Positions 46,154 to 59,327 of a DNA stretch of 64,000 bases are shown piece after piece. The first letter of the stretch is position 1. Each line of letters starts with the position of its first letter. The notes under the pieces were generated by a model that was not told the DNA's origin, ran no database searches, and saw only the letters and a list, made by a program, of their open reading frames with translations. The stretch spans positions 17,889,934 to 17,953,933 of the forward strand of contig NC_045138.2 of NCBI RefSeq assembly GCF_008831285.2. Reading direction: 5' to 3'. This stretch comes from Nymphaea colorata. Taxonomy: Eukaryota > Streptophyta > Magnoliopsida > Nymphaeales > Nymphaeaceae. Position numbers and translations under genes: made by a program.

Positions 46154-49100
46154 CTACACGATCTGCTCACCTTCGGGAGTCATCACTGCAGTATTTTCGG
46201 CATACGCTTCCTGTTTGAAGAGGGACGAGTCTTTCGTAAACAATACCAAATATGAAATGTCATTGCATGTACACAATAAAAACTGGACTAAACGTGGGCT
46301 CTCCCTCTTTCGAGGAGATTTGACCTTGACAATCACCATCCCCAGGAAAAGGAAAACAGAAGAGTCCACTTTTATAAACTAACAGTGAGAAAACGGATAT
46401 TAAAAACATAAAACATGGAATACCAATGCAGAAAACGCAAGCAAGTCATTGTGTCAGCATAGTACAACAATAAAAGCAACTAGTATGACAGATATAATTC
46501 AAAAACATAGCATATCATAGTATAAGAGAAAACAAACATTAATAGAGCATTAATACAAAATAAAAAAAAAACTAATGCTAGTAGTATGACAGACTTGTAC
46601 AAGTGCACTTACTTCTGGAGGTGATTCAACAGAAATCAAGTGAACAGCACTGGGATTAAAATCGATTCCACTGTAAAAGTTCCATAAGGAGAGAATGAGG
46701 CCACTCATCAACCACACCCGTTTCCATTAGTACATTAATTTACAACTGTAAAGCTGAAAAGAGCAGTACCAGAGCACATGAAACAGGAAAAAAGAAAAAA
46801 AGCAAACCTGTTTGAAAGGGCTAGCTGCCATACATATGGAATGAAGAATTCCTCTGGATTATGCTCTTGTTCATATGTAAATCTTAATTGTGTAAACATC
46901 TGCTCATTTCCAACCATTACAGAATTACATTATTAGATGTAATACTTGTAACGATTGATTTCTCAAGTGATTACAAATGTTAAAAATGTAAAAAAACCAG
47001 TATGAATAGAAATACGGATTGCAGTTGGGATTACCTTCATTCCTTCACCTCGCCAAGATCGACAATTAGTGATTATTATTTGCAACACCTTCTCAACAGA
47101 CAACTCCCCATCCATATTTTGTGCATCCATGCGACTATTGAAGAAATCTAAAACCTAAAGCGAAGAATGTTTCAGGCAAAAACATTGACTCAAGGATATC
47201 TTCAGTGAAAAACTTGCATCTGCAGCAGGCTAGAAGAATTCATTAAAAAAGGGGTGAAATATACTGTGTAAATATTTTCAAGTAGTTCACTAAAGCGTGG
47301 ATGATTCTTGAAAGGCTGAAACACCTCCTGCCGGTGCATTATTGCGTAAACAATCTGCTCCAAGAAAAAATGCAAGAGATATCAAGCATCAGATTCACCA
47401 TCACGACATCGACATTTTATCATCATCATTGTGTGCTGACCAAGCATGATTTATCAATGATGAACATGAGTTACAAAATCAAAAAAGGAAAACAACAGAA
47501 CAGATATCAATACTATACCTCAGGATTTCTTGGCAAAGCATATGAAAGAATTGCATTTAAGATTTCTAAAACAATTCTTAGGAAATCTGTGTAGATGTGT
47601 AGCTCTGATGACTGCACAGATAAACAATTTGTTAGTTAGATGATGTAAGATGTACTATTCAAAATGATATATCACTCATATGATGAATAATTTGAAAGCA
47701 TATTATTAGTGTAGAGAATGATATATCACTCATATGATGAATAATTTGAAAGCATATTATTAGTGTAGAGAATGATATATCACTCATATGATGAATAATT
47801 TGAAAGCATATTATTAGCGTAGAGATTATGAGCATCACCGTATCTTCTGATAATTCCTCTCCTTCAACAAAGACACCTTCAATTTTAAGAATCTTATCAT
47901 TTCTGGTCTCTGCTAATTTCATGTACCTGGTGGAAGAATGCAAAACTCAAATCTCACACTCAAAAAAGACAAAAAATATCCAAAGAGCCCTTTCTAGAAA
48001 ATTAATTATGTTTCTGGAAAATGGGATCATTGGCACTTCCCGAATTCACCAGCCAATTTGCAAAAAAAAGTATAATGTAGAAGTGAAGCATAACATACTT
48101 GCGTGAAAGCATATCAAAAAGGCTAACTAGCCTTTGTGAAGCATATGCACTCAATCGATGAACATGTGGAGCCATGTTTGCCAAAGTTGCAAGACAGTTT
48201 GTATGGAGATACACATCCTGGAAATTTTTACACATAAAAGGAACATATCAGAATAAACATAAACAAGAAATATCTCTTACTGCACACATATTTGATCACT
48301 CAAGTGATATAGCACTAAATTCAAAAAGGAAGGAGAACATGCACTTCAGATTCATCTGATACTCTTGTGGTTTTTACTTTTACAATGAAGGAACCAATAA
48401 ATGGATGGGAGCATCAATTGATTTCGTATGTACAATTGCCCAGGAATGTAGCCAAGATTTTCAGGAACAACTTCAGCATACAAAACAAAAAGCAAAACAA
48501 GAAAAAGCATATGCAGATGAAAATTTTCTACAAGGATAAGCATACCCGCAGCTTTGAAAGATTATACTTTACTGTTCTAATGAGTATCACAACCATCAGA
48601 GAACCAAGAGAAGTGTGGTGCAGAAGACGCTCTTTGTACCAAGGAACACTTGGAAGTATCTGAAAAGGAATTCAAGATCTGATAAACAATATATCAAGGA
48701 AAAATGCAGCATAAACATTCACAACTACTGAGATAATGATTTAACTCTTACCAGCTTATGGATGCTTGCATTGAAAGACGAATCTTGACTTAGTATGAGT
48801 AGGATAATCAACAGCATATATATCTGATTTGAGGTCCTCTTTGAAGCATCATACAGCATCTCCAGTACAGGCATCAGCTATCCACAAAAAGCGTAGATTA
48901 CACAATCAAATCTCCACGAATGATGTAGAACTCCCACTAGAACAATACTTAGAACAACTCAGACACAAATGCACATGCCCAACCATGTGAACCAGAATAT
49001 GCACCAGAGTCTTCGGCACTTTTTTTTTCCTTAAACTTTTTGCCTTACTGGATCAGCAACTTCTAATCCACTAAGACAGTTAAAAGTACCAACATTACCA

Positions 49101-50461
49101 ATCAAATTAACTTAAAATTTTGATAAATATCAAACAATTAACATACCCAGCACCAAACTTAGAAAGGCCTCAAGAAGACTAGCAACTTGTAATGGACAGG
49201 ATGACAAGGTTACACTATCTCATTCTAAAGCACTCCTCAAGACACTTAGGACTTAGGAGTAAAAAATCAGAACCATAAAAAGGTCTGAAGAGGACTAGCA
49301 ACTCATGACAGACAGCAAAAAGGCCATGCCATTTTTACCCCATGTACTTTTCCAGAAAATTAGGAGTCAAGGCCAATAAGGGCCACCCTTTATTATCAAG
49401 ACCACAAGGGCCATTAAAAATCATTTAAGTACTGTTCTGTTTCTGCATATCATGCACCAACTAATGAACTTCCCAGATGAAATATAACCATAAAAAGGAT
49501 ATCTAAATGAGAAAGATATTTAAATTATTGAAACCAATTTGAGATTCATAAGCTGATAGAGGACAAAATTTGATATAATTTCAGACAGATAACATAGGAA
49601 ACCAATATCATTGAGAAAAACAAAACACATATTTTGCTTCAAGTAAAAATGAACATATTAATTGAATGAAATGAATACATGTTGCTATAGATACATACCA
49701 ATGTATCCAAATCAGTCCGCACCAAAACATACTCCAAGAAATTAGAATTTCCATGCACCAATGAGTAAAGAAGCAAGACAGAGCTCTCATCAAACAAGTA
49801 CCTGCACCAATTGTAGAAATAGTTGAAAAAAAAAATGGAAAAGTCATGCTATCCTCGGACAGCACAATAATGTCACGGCTAACAGTTCATCATAGCCTAT
49901 CAGGCCATCACCAGGTATTTGCTACTGGATAGATCTTCTGCTCACAGATTTTCATGGAATACTTTATATACTATTTGTTCATGAGAAAGCTAGCTGCTTC
50001 TACACTACATGAAGTAGCAGAATTCCCTTGATGAAATTTACCACTTGACTCTAGCTTAATTGAACCAATCACCAAAAGCACAAATAGAACGAAGAACCAG
50101 AGACAGACAATTTATCACTGCCTACAAATTTGAAAAACATTCACATATAAATGCATGATTACTACCCATTTAAAATAGGAACACTAATAAATTTGTGATT
50201 TCTTAGCTAAAGATTATTGCTTCTCCCGTTCGGTTTACAAAAATAACAAAGGAAAAAAAACAAGGATCAAGCTGCAATTTCCCATGTTCAATGACGAACA
50301 AGTTAGTAAAGCAATTTCAAAGAGCACCTACTTACAACTCAACATAGAGAAATAGTTGATCAGTGACCACGAAGTGAATATGTGCCTATTATCACCTATC
50401 ACATGGGTGCGGGTGCCGGTGAGGGATGCAGCAACAAATTGGGTATGGGTGCGGTGAGAGC

Positions 50462-50492
<31 letters not shown>

Positions 50493-53400
50493 ATTTGTTA
50501 TATAAGTAATTTTATTTGTCTATATTTTTGAACTTTTTTTTATCAAGGTTACCTTGAATCGATATATCAATGAAAACCCGGCCAAAACTCATTTGACACC
50601 GTGTTGGGCAGCACTAGCACCCACACCGATGCGGGTGCGGGTGCACCACCATAGTTGGTGCACCTGTGTGACTTAGATTATCACGTAGATGAAGGTAACA
50701 GATGCAACATGGGTACTTCTATTGAAGTGTGGTAACAACATTGCAGCCATATTGGAACTTGGGCACTTCTCATATAGGTCATTATGCTTAGTATGAAAGG
50801 TATCTAGCATTTCTTTTTAAATTGTTAAGCAACATACTTGTCATATTTCAAACATCTAGTGTTTAATTCCCAATCTCCAACTTGATTTGTAGAGCATTTT
50901 TGAAAAATTTAGTGTTCCTTCGTAGCTTAACGTTATCTATAACATTTGTTTTTAAATTGTTAAGTAACACACTTGTCATATTTCAAACATCTAGTGTTTA
51001 ACTCCCAATTTGCAGCTAGATATGTAAAGCATTTTTGAAAAAATCACAGTTACTTTGTAGCTTAATGTTTTTCATATACATAAATAACAGTATCCTCTAT
51101 CCTGTACCCAAATCTTATACAATAGACTTATCATACCTTGTACCTCCACTTGTATCTATGTGACATGGGTGCTAAACATCACATAGGCCTCAACCCTCTA
51201 AGGTGCCTAGATGCCACATAGAAACTTAAAGGTATCAAGTGCAACATAACATAATCCAATCCATATTTATACATTATGATTTAAAATATAGAAATTGTTT
51301 TGGACAAAGATATTTGCAGTCCAGAGTGACAACGGCTTTACAAATGGATAGAAAAACAAAAAGGCTGAAACACAAGAAAGAAAACACTTACAGCCCAAGA
51401 GTGTCAAACAGAGAAGCAAACGGAAGTCTTACAACCGGCCCACTTTGTGCATCACTCTCCACATCTACAAGGTCAACTACAATATGAAGCAGAGTTAAAA
51501 TTGATGTTGCAAAATACGAAGTACCACTGTAACAATCGGACAAACATGAACTTACACTCAACATCTCTTGCATTTTCCAAAGCTCTGCAGTAGGAATTCT
51601 CATCAAAAAATGAATCTACTTTAAGGCACCCATTAGCGTTGTTAATTGCTTCGATTTTCTCCAGAGAAGAGTTGTCCGCATTGATGCGCTTCCGATAATG
51701 GATGAGAATAAGCAAGATAAGGAGGCTGTTATCTGCCAATGAACTCCTTGATCCTTCACCACTAGAACTAACAAGATAGTTGAACGTGTAATATGGCAGA
51801 AGAACAAAAGAAGCTGCAAGAAGCGTTTACAAAAGTTTCTTTCAATTTGATGCCCAGCATCTAAACATCTTAATTGCACGTATTTATGAAGAAAAAAAGC
51901 ACATATGAGGGGAACTCTATTCTCTCTTCTATTCCAAATATCTTGAGTAAAAGAAAGAAAGCATACAGTCAAACAAATAAAAGTACCATAGTTCTTGCTT
52001 ATACTTTATTCTTGAAATTTGACACCAAAAAAAGGGTATGTACCAGCAGCAGATCCAACTTTTTGTAGAACACCAGATTGGCCTCCAGAAACAGGCAGAT
52101 AAGATGTAGAAGCAAAAGGCATGCCAGGCCTTGTAATATACGTAAGCAATAATTTGCGAACAACAGAACCAACTAAGGCATTGCCCTGCAAAAGGAAAAA
52201 TAACAACGTCGACCAAATTCTAGATAGAAGATAAAATTAACAGTCAGAAAATTTCAGAAGTCAGGACCCTTACTTGCATCATTGCAGCATCAATAAATGG
52301 ATGGACATCTTTTGGCCCTGGAGAGGGCCCAGATCGAAGCTGGGTCGACATAGCCACAAGCATCAAGTTAAGCACTTCATGATGGAGGAGACATGAATCG
52401 GAACTTGCAATAAAGTACAGTAGAATTATCAGCAACAGCAAACAGAAGTTTTATTCTTTCTCATAGGTATGTAGCAAAAACCAGTCAAAAAGGAGAGGAG
52501 AAAAACAACTTCTACCTTATCTCTGACATGCTGATAAAGCTAAGTAAGCCCTTCATGATAAAAGCTCCAACCTGACCTAAACCACAGCCAAAACCTTGCA
52601 TAATTAATAACTCCTTAAGAATAAAAAGAGGATACTTAAACGAAACCAGAACCCAGGTTTTATGGAACGAAGAAAGGTATAAGTTATAACTATTTCCAAC
52701 AATTTAGACCTGAAAAGTGTGCATATTTAAGCTATGGGGACTTTATAAGCATGATAATCCCTGCAGGCTGCTGGACCAAACTCAGGTTTAGCCCAATGTT
52801 GTCAGAATTGGGCCTGAATGAATCACTTTGAATCAAATCAGTGGCAAACCAATTCGATTTGGTGGCTGATTCAACTGCACCATGTGTCAGCTTTTAACTA
52901 TTTTTAAAAATATTTTAAGATTTTTAATTTTTAATTTTTTTTTAGGATATCTTTGGCCAATCCACGATTGATTCAGCTGAATCAGTGAATCAACCCATTT
53001 GGTTTAGGAACCAATTTCTACAACACTGATTTAGCTAGATTCAACTCAATCAACAGCAAAACAATTACAAACCATTACATAAGTATGAGATTAAGCAACA
53101 CATAGAAGCCTACATTATGTAAGAGAGAGAGAGAAAGGACAAAATGATCAATTACCATTTTGGAAATTCTTGTGCATTTCTTCCTCCTCAAGGATAAGAT
53201 AAAGCTCTTCAAAGTTGTTGCTCTTGGCATTTTCTATCAAATATTTCAAGAAAATAGAAGATATATGTGTTCCATTTATAGCTTTTAAGTAAAGGGTGGG
53301 TGTCGCTGCACCTACAGCTGTCAATTCTTGCAAGCACAAGACAAGTATGATCATAATCTTGGCGAGGTGCCTCGTGTAGTAATTATTCTGTGCTGCATAA

Positions 53401-54766
53401 GGTCAGATATAAAAAATAGACCACCATCAGCATACAGAAAATCAAACATGAACGAAGAGAATGGAAAAAATAATCGTACAACCAACAAGGTAGCTATTTG
53501 CTCGGTTCAGCCAAATAACTATATGATGTTACCAATACATTCACAATGACAATAAACTACCAAACTATAGATTAGGGACCTAAAAAACAATAACAAATAG
53601 CACATATTACAATTGTACAGTGCATTCAACAATACATTAACACTGTTTCTATTGCCATTAAACTTTTAGCTGCTTTTCAAAGAAACTGCCTTGAAAAGCA
53701 CCCCAGTTTTCCAAAGGGGAAATAATGATGAAATCAAAAGATAGATGAGACAACTCCACACATGGCTATCTAAACCAAACCTGAAATCTCAGGTTGGGCT
53801 TTACATACCTGAGACCTAATTAGTACCTACTATCTCCTCTGCAGATCATCATCATAGAGAAGCAGCTCAAAACCTTAAGAACCCTTGCGTGAAATAAGCA
53901 AAAAGATTACAAGCAAGGGAATGTGAAAACTCAGATGGATGAAGCCAGATCATGGATGGCTATCTGAAAACAGAAATTGAGGTGAAGCTTATCACTCATG
54001 TGACTTTGGGGTACCAAAACGCAATCTCCCCGATTATACAGACCAAATGGTTTCCTCCATTTAGCTGCGGGCCATCGATCAGCATTGTTAGCTAACGAAC
54101 GAGTTAATTGATGGTTCCTCCAAATCGTTCTTCCCAATTTTCTCTTCTATTTACATCCCTTTTTCATGGCTTTAATATGCATATTGATGAATTACTGAAC
54201 GTGAAGAGCTATATTACAAAGGTCCGAACACTGCAAAGCAAAAGAAAAATCTATCGACCAAGATTGCAAGATAGGTGCGGCAACCACAAATGGTTTTCGC
54301 GCAAGGAATTTTTTGTCTCAGAAAAGTGAAGAATCAAATGCCATCAGAATTTGACATAACCCGTCAAGAACCCACGCAGATACACACACGCACACACACA
54401 AACGGTGTGCAATGTGATCCATCTAGCATTTTTACACAATTATCAAATGCATTCACGACGAACAGAAACAAACAGGTTCCAACTCAAAACCTCAGATAAA
54501 CGTAAACGAAAAGAAAAGAAAAAAAGCAAAAGAGAGAGAGAAAGAGAGAACAGATGAAACGACTCGTTCGGTAACTCACCTAGAGCCTGGCAGGCCTCAA
54601 GCACCCTCTCCTCCGGCCACCGTACAGTCAAGGGCAGCTCGAGCAGCTCTTGCCAAAAATTCGACGATAGTGGAACCGGCTTCTCACCGACAAAGACGCC
54701 GAGGAGGCCCTCCGCCTCGGTGCGAAGTCGCGCAGCCCTCCTCGGAGTTGACGGGACGCCGCCCAT
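46154..54766 (-). CDS. Dymeclin (Dyggve-Melchior-Clausen protein homologue), 18 exons, 719 aa
   Basis: Dymeclin is a conserved Golgi-associated peripheral protein involved in secretory-pathway organisation; the plant role is little studied. Exons, 5' to 3': 54766-54580, 53392-53156, 52576-52516, 52403-52274, 52185-52044, 51813-51556, 51476-51392, 49801-49699, 48877-48752, 48659-48546, 48217-48099, 47926-47839, 47611-47519, 47354-47265, 47154-47035, 46899-46808, 46670-46613, 46210-46154 (TAG stop). All are GT-AG and in phase, 2160 nt; Arabidopsis dymeclin is slightly over 700 aa. The start [10 protein letters not shown] is the plant family start and fits the N-myristoylation pattern (Gly2, Ser6). 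Conserved blocks include [58 protein letters not shown] and [13 protein letters not shown]. The body is helical-repeat-like with no membrane anchor evident. Exon 3 uses the upstream of two adjacent AG acceptors, because only that one keeps frame. Assignment is very secure. Confidence 0.95.
47664..47825 (-). repeat. Three tandem 54-bp repeats in dymeclin intron 12
   Basis: Copies begin at 47664, 47718 and 47772 and are nearly identical (a GTG/GCG difference near the end of the third). The unit length is a multiple of three, and on the minus strand each copy reads [18 protein letters not shown], in frame with exon 12. Confidence 0.95.
49802..51391 (-). other. Dymeclin intron 7
   Basis: This 1.6-kb intron is the longest in the gene. 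It holds a GGTGCGGGTGC-rich stretch on both sides of an AT array (50464-50490) near 50405-50655 and the 135-bp tandem duplication at 50815-51078, and so looks like insertion debris. No coding region was seen. Confidence 0.8.
50815..51078. repeat. 135-bp imperfect tandem duplication in dymeclin intron 7
   Basis: The segment starting attgttaagcaacatacttg at 50821 recurs at 50956 as attgttaagtaacacacttg. The similarity continues through catatttcaaacatctagtg and gcatttttgaaaaa and beyond. Confidence 0.85.
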
Positions 54767-57700
54767 GGCGTCTTCCCTCTGGATCACCCCCCTTCTTCTT
54801 AAAGATAAGCTGCTACTCGGGGGTCCTTCTCTTCCGCGAGATCCCGAGATTCATCCAGGCAAGAAACTGTAAGGACCTATAAACTGCAGACTGGATAAGA
54901 ATAACAAGACAGAATGGAGATCAGAACGTTGAAAGAGAGAGCGGAAGGAAGAAGGATTAGGGTTTCTCTTGGAGTTTCGGGGTTCTTGCTCCCTTCGTTT
55001 ACTTCTGGATCCGACTGCGTGAGAAGAAGATCGGAAAAGGACAACGGAGAAGCTTACGGGAGAAGGAAGACGAATGAATCTGTGAAAGGAAGAAAAGTCC
55101 CGACCCTTGTGTGTGAATTGAGATATCTGTCAGGACAGTCTCATAAAAGTGGCTGTTTTTTCCAGCAATATAAAAAAAATATCAAATAAATTTCTGTAAC
55201 ATCGTCAACTAAATTGGCAAGAATGTTATCTAGTGACATAAAATAATATTAAAAAATACAAGTAACGTTTTTTCATGTTCAAGTTAAAATTTTTGAAACT
55301 TTTAATTTATTAAAAGAAATCTGAAAAGATTAATTATAAGCAAAACACTAGGATTGAAATTAACCTTTTTTTTCAAATGTTTGCAAAATTGAATGCTTCG
55401 AAAGTGAATCATTTTACAAAAATGGATGCAAAAATTGACTTGTATGGCCTCAAAGGGGCGTAACGCAACTCAGGATCTTGGAGGCAAGAAGAGAGCCTCG
55501 TTTTGGGTGGTGGAATGAACCTCTCGCTCACCCGAAAGGTGTGTAACCCAACTGGTCATGTCAGCAATTGGTAGGCGACAAAGCCTTTCTACTGTGAGTA
55601 GTTTCATCAAGAACAATTAAGGAAAATAACCACATGTTTTGTTTATCAAGTTTTCTTTCTTTAGTTGGCCCCATGAATTAGGGTTGAAGTGAGTTCATTA
55701 AAAATCAAATCAGATGTACAGCCAAAGTAAATCCTTATATTATATAGACCTATTATTCATCTTTAATCAATGCCCTTAAATTTTGTAACTACTTGAATAA
55801 ATAGATGCGTACAAGGAGTTTTGATATCCAAGCAACTTATTTGATACGGATCAACTCAAGTTGGGCAACTGGATTTAATTTCACCATACAAGGACGTGAT
55901 TTACTTTCATCTCATGATTCTACGGCATGTGTTCTTCATTAAGATGCTCTAGATCAGAAAAGAACAGCTTGTTTCATTTTTACTCTCGAGCCTCTACGAG
56001 CAATTAAATCTTGTTCCATTCAATTTCCAATGCATTTAGTTATTCAGCCCTGTCAGCATCCCTGAGGTTGGGCAGCCTTAGAAAGTTGAGTCCACGAAGT
56101 GAAATTTGTGTTTTGAAAGATTCTTTTCAATCTAAAAGTTGTATTATTTTGTGCAAATACATTGTTAGATATAAAATGCTTAGGTAGAGACCTGTAAGGT
56201 GTTATCAAGGTGAATAATTAAGAGAAAATCATGGAGAAGAAGACATAAAATATTTTAGTTATCCCTGTTGCATGATAACTTCATTGATCAAGTTGTTAAT
56301 TTGATCTGATCTCCGTTCCATCAACATCTCCACAACACTTCTCGCTCTCTCTCTCATCTATGTACCAGAATAAAATAATCTTCAACAAAGTCAAGAAATC
56401 GTTGCAATCTGCCCTGCCCACATCTGGAAATGGGCAGTTCTCTGGTTGTCATCAGTGCTTGACGGCCACCGACAAACTAAACACAAAGAAACGCCCTAGA
56501 TTCTCTGTCGTTATCACGCATCGAGCTTGTAGAAAGTTAAACGACATCATTTTAAGGGCAGCTATTTTGTTAGTTGAAGAGGACAGTTCCCGCATTTAAG
56601 ATGCAGCCGCTCCAAGTGAGTCATGGATTCCTCAACTTCTCATGTTATCAACAACTTCGAGACCAAAGTTAAACCAGCAGATCATCAAAATCAATATAAT
56701 TATGTTTATGAGAAAAACACCTTGATCCCAACTATGCGATTTACGAGGCCAAACATCAAATTTCACCACGTCCCTCTTACTTTTTGCTGGCTGGATATCC
56801 CCTCTACGATCAAGGCAAATTGTTTGACTTACAGTCGTTTAAACTCGAGCAAACTCAACGGAAACCACCTTTCTGATATTTTGATGCCAAAAGCTTCTCC
56901 TTTTGATCCTTTGGCCTGCTTTTTGAGTGCCCTTGCAACAGGATTTTTACTTTAAACTACACTTTTCAGAAAACTTATGCCTTCCAAGAAGGTATTTTGC
57001 AGAGAACGATTGCTTCAAAGGAATATATCAACAATGCCGTCGAAGGTCTCGGAGTAATTTAGTTTCTTGCCCGAAAGAGAAGCAGGAGACAAGTCAAACT
57101 TTCTGTATTGTTCAAGTAAGCTCCAAGAACGTATTGCTCATGTAAGTTTCAGGTGACAACGTCAGGTCTCATTCTCTGCATGCACGCAAACGTAGCTTGC
57201 ATCACCAATTCCTAGATCCCAAAATTAAAGTAGACCACTCGTACTGCATAAATCAACGCAGCTATATTATTTGAATCCTGATGCGACAGAGCGGAGAGCT
57301 TATGCACAAGGGAAACAGAATTGAGATTATTTCATTAAGAGAAGCTTCTCCATCTATATATAGTGAATACATCCTTGAGGTAAACTCTGTACATATTGCT
57401 AATATATCAGACTATTCACAAAGATTCCCAACAGCTGGTACCCACCAGCATCAACAGAGTGGAAGCTTAACCACACACTGCAAACTTACCCACACAGCGA
57501 TCTTACAAACGTCAGGAGGCAGATAAGACCAGCTTACAGCCGCAGTGAGACAGTAGCTCAGCACAAGCAACAGCAAACAGTAGAATCTGAGGGGAAGTCC
57601 ACTATAGCAATCGACCTCCACGCGACCAACATATCCGTTCTTCTGGCAATTTCTACGTCTCAATCCATCTTTCTTGCTTCAGTGATGCACCTTCTTCTCT

Positions 57701-58319
57701 TCTCTGCCGTAGTGAACAGTCAACCTATCAGCTCCCCCATGATTAACAAAGTCCGTACGACAGAGTGCGATAGGGTAGCGACTGAAGTAACCGACCTGCT
57801 AGAGAAAAACGAGTTGCAGACGCGCGAGAAGCTCCTTGGAGATGCTTGCATATCCTTCAAAAACAGAAGATCGACGTAAATGGTGTCCAAGGCCTGTAAA
57901 GGGAAAAAGAAACGAAAGATTAGAAATCCTGTTCAAGGACGCAATCCAACTGCGCTCCCAGTTGCATCGCATTTGCTAGTTTGAGATAGATTGCCTATAG
58001 AGAAGCAAAACCGCACTCTTTTTTAACACTAAAACAGCAAGAATTGAGAGAAGGCGGCCAACATATAGCGAAAAACGAAGCTACAGGTGGCTGCCTCTTG
58101 ATGGTAACGGATGAAAGCAAAGGGGGGGTTGGATTTCTACGGATAGAGAATGACGAATTTGTCTCTGGTAAAGGGCGAGCAAAGAGAGAGCATTGTGGCT
58201 CTCGAACCAAAAAGGGGTGAAACCTGAAACTTGCCTTGCATTTACGAACATTATAACTACAAGCCACCTCGAAACAGGCGGGGAACAAGACCCGGACTCG
58301 CTGTTTTCCATTATCGTTG
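54767..58319. other. Intergenic region between dymeclin and the HSF gene
   Basis: This holds the dymeclin promoter (to about 55150), AT-rich spacer, and the HSF 3' untranslated region near 58319. Open frames at 56360-56955 and 57281-57879 resemble nothing I recognise and lack exon partners. No mobile element is clear. Confidence 0.6.
54957..54965 (-). promoter_or_regulatory. Telo-box in the dymeclin upstream region
   Basis: The plus strand reads TTAGGGTTT, so the gene strand carries a perfect AAACCCTAA about 190 bp upstream of the ATG. This is a common plant promoter element near transcription starts; its role here is inferred. Confidence 0.45.
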
Positions 58320-59296
58320 TCACTTGGGGCTGGAACCCAGGAAGCCCAGCTTCTCCGTTAGCAATCTAACATCTGCATCGTTGCTTCTCACGCCATTGAC
58401 GATAGATTGCTCTTCTCTCACATTCTCACCCCACAGCTCCTCAAAAAACTCAAAGCCTGAGCTCTCATCTTCAGCACCCCCTTCCTCATCCTCATCTATG
58501 TCCCCCGTGATCTCCCCCTTCAGTTCTGTTTCAAGTCTCTCTAGCTCAGATAAGTCAAGCTCATACTGATCTTCGATATCATCGGACACCATCCCCACAT
58601 TAACTCCTTCCTGCGCTTCAAGACCTTCAATCATATTATTCAATTCCCTCACATCTTCTTCGTCTGGTCTTCCTACAATAGGTCGCCTTCTCTTCTTGCT
58701 AATAGCTTCTTCAAGTTCCATTCTCTTCCCATTCTGCTGCAGCATCTGCATCACAAACGTGGGGTTCTGCATGGCTCTTGCCAAGAATGTCATCATCTGC
58801 TGTTGCTTTTGCTCTGTTCCTTGAATCCTCTCTTCCATCGCTCGAAGATAGTCCCTCGTGCTCTGCTGTTGCTGCCTCAGCTTCACCAGCTCTGCCATCA
58901 ACACAGTCCTGTCTCTCTTCAGCCTGTCTATTTCTCCTTCCAAACCAAAATGACCAACTTCAACGCATGCCCCAACTGCTTGCTGCTGAACTATCTGGGA
59001 AGGTGGCTTCCTCCTCTTTATATTGATGAGTAGGTGCTTCTGCCCTCTAACAAACCCTTCGTTTGCGAACTCCCACCTGTCTGGGTCAACCTTCCTGAAA
59101 CCCTGAGACAATAAACAGTACCTAAGTCTCAGATGAGTAAAGCTGCAAAAGGAGATCAGTTGAAATGTAAAAGCAGCTAATGAACCAACAAACTAGTAAA
59201 GCACTGGAATATGTGATCAATCAAACAAAAAAAAAACAATGGTACTAAAACCAAAGTATAATGAAAAAACTACGATGGATGTGCGTCGTCCGTGCG

Positions 59297-59327
<31 letters not shown>

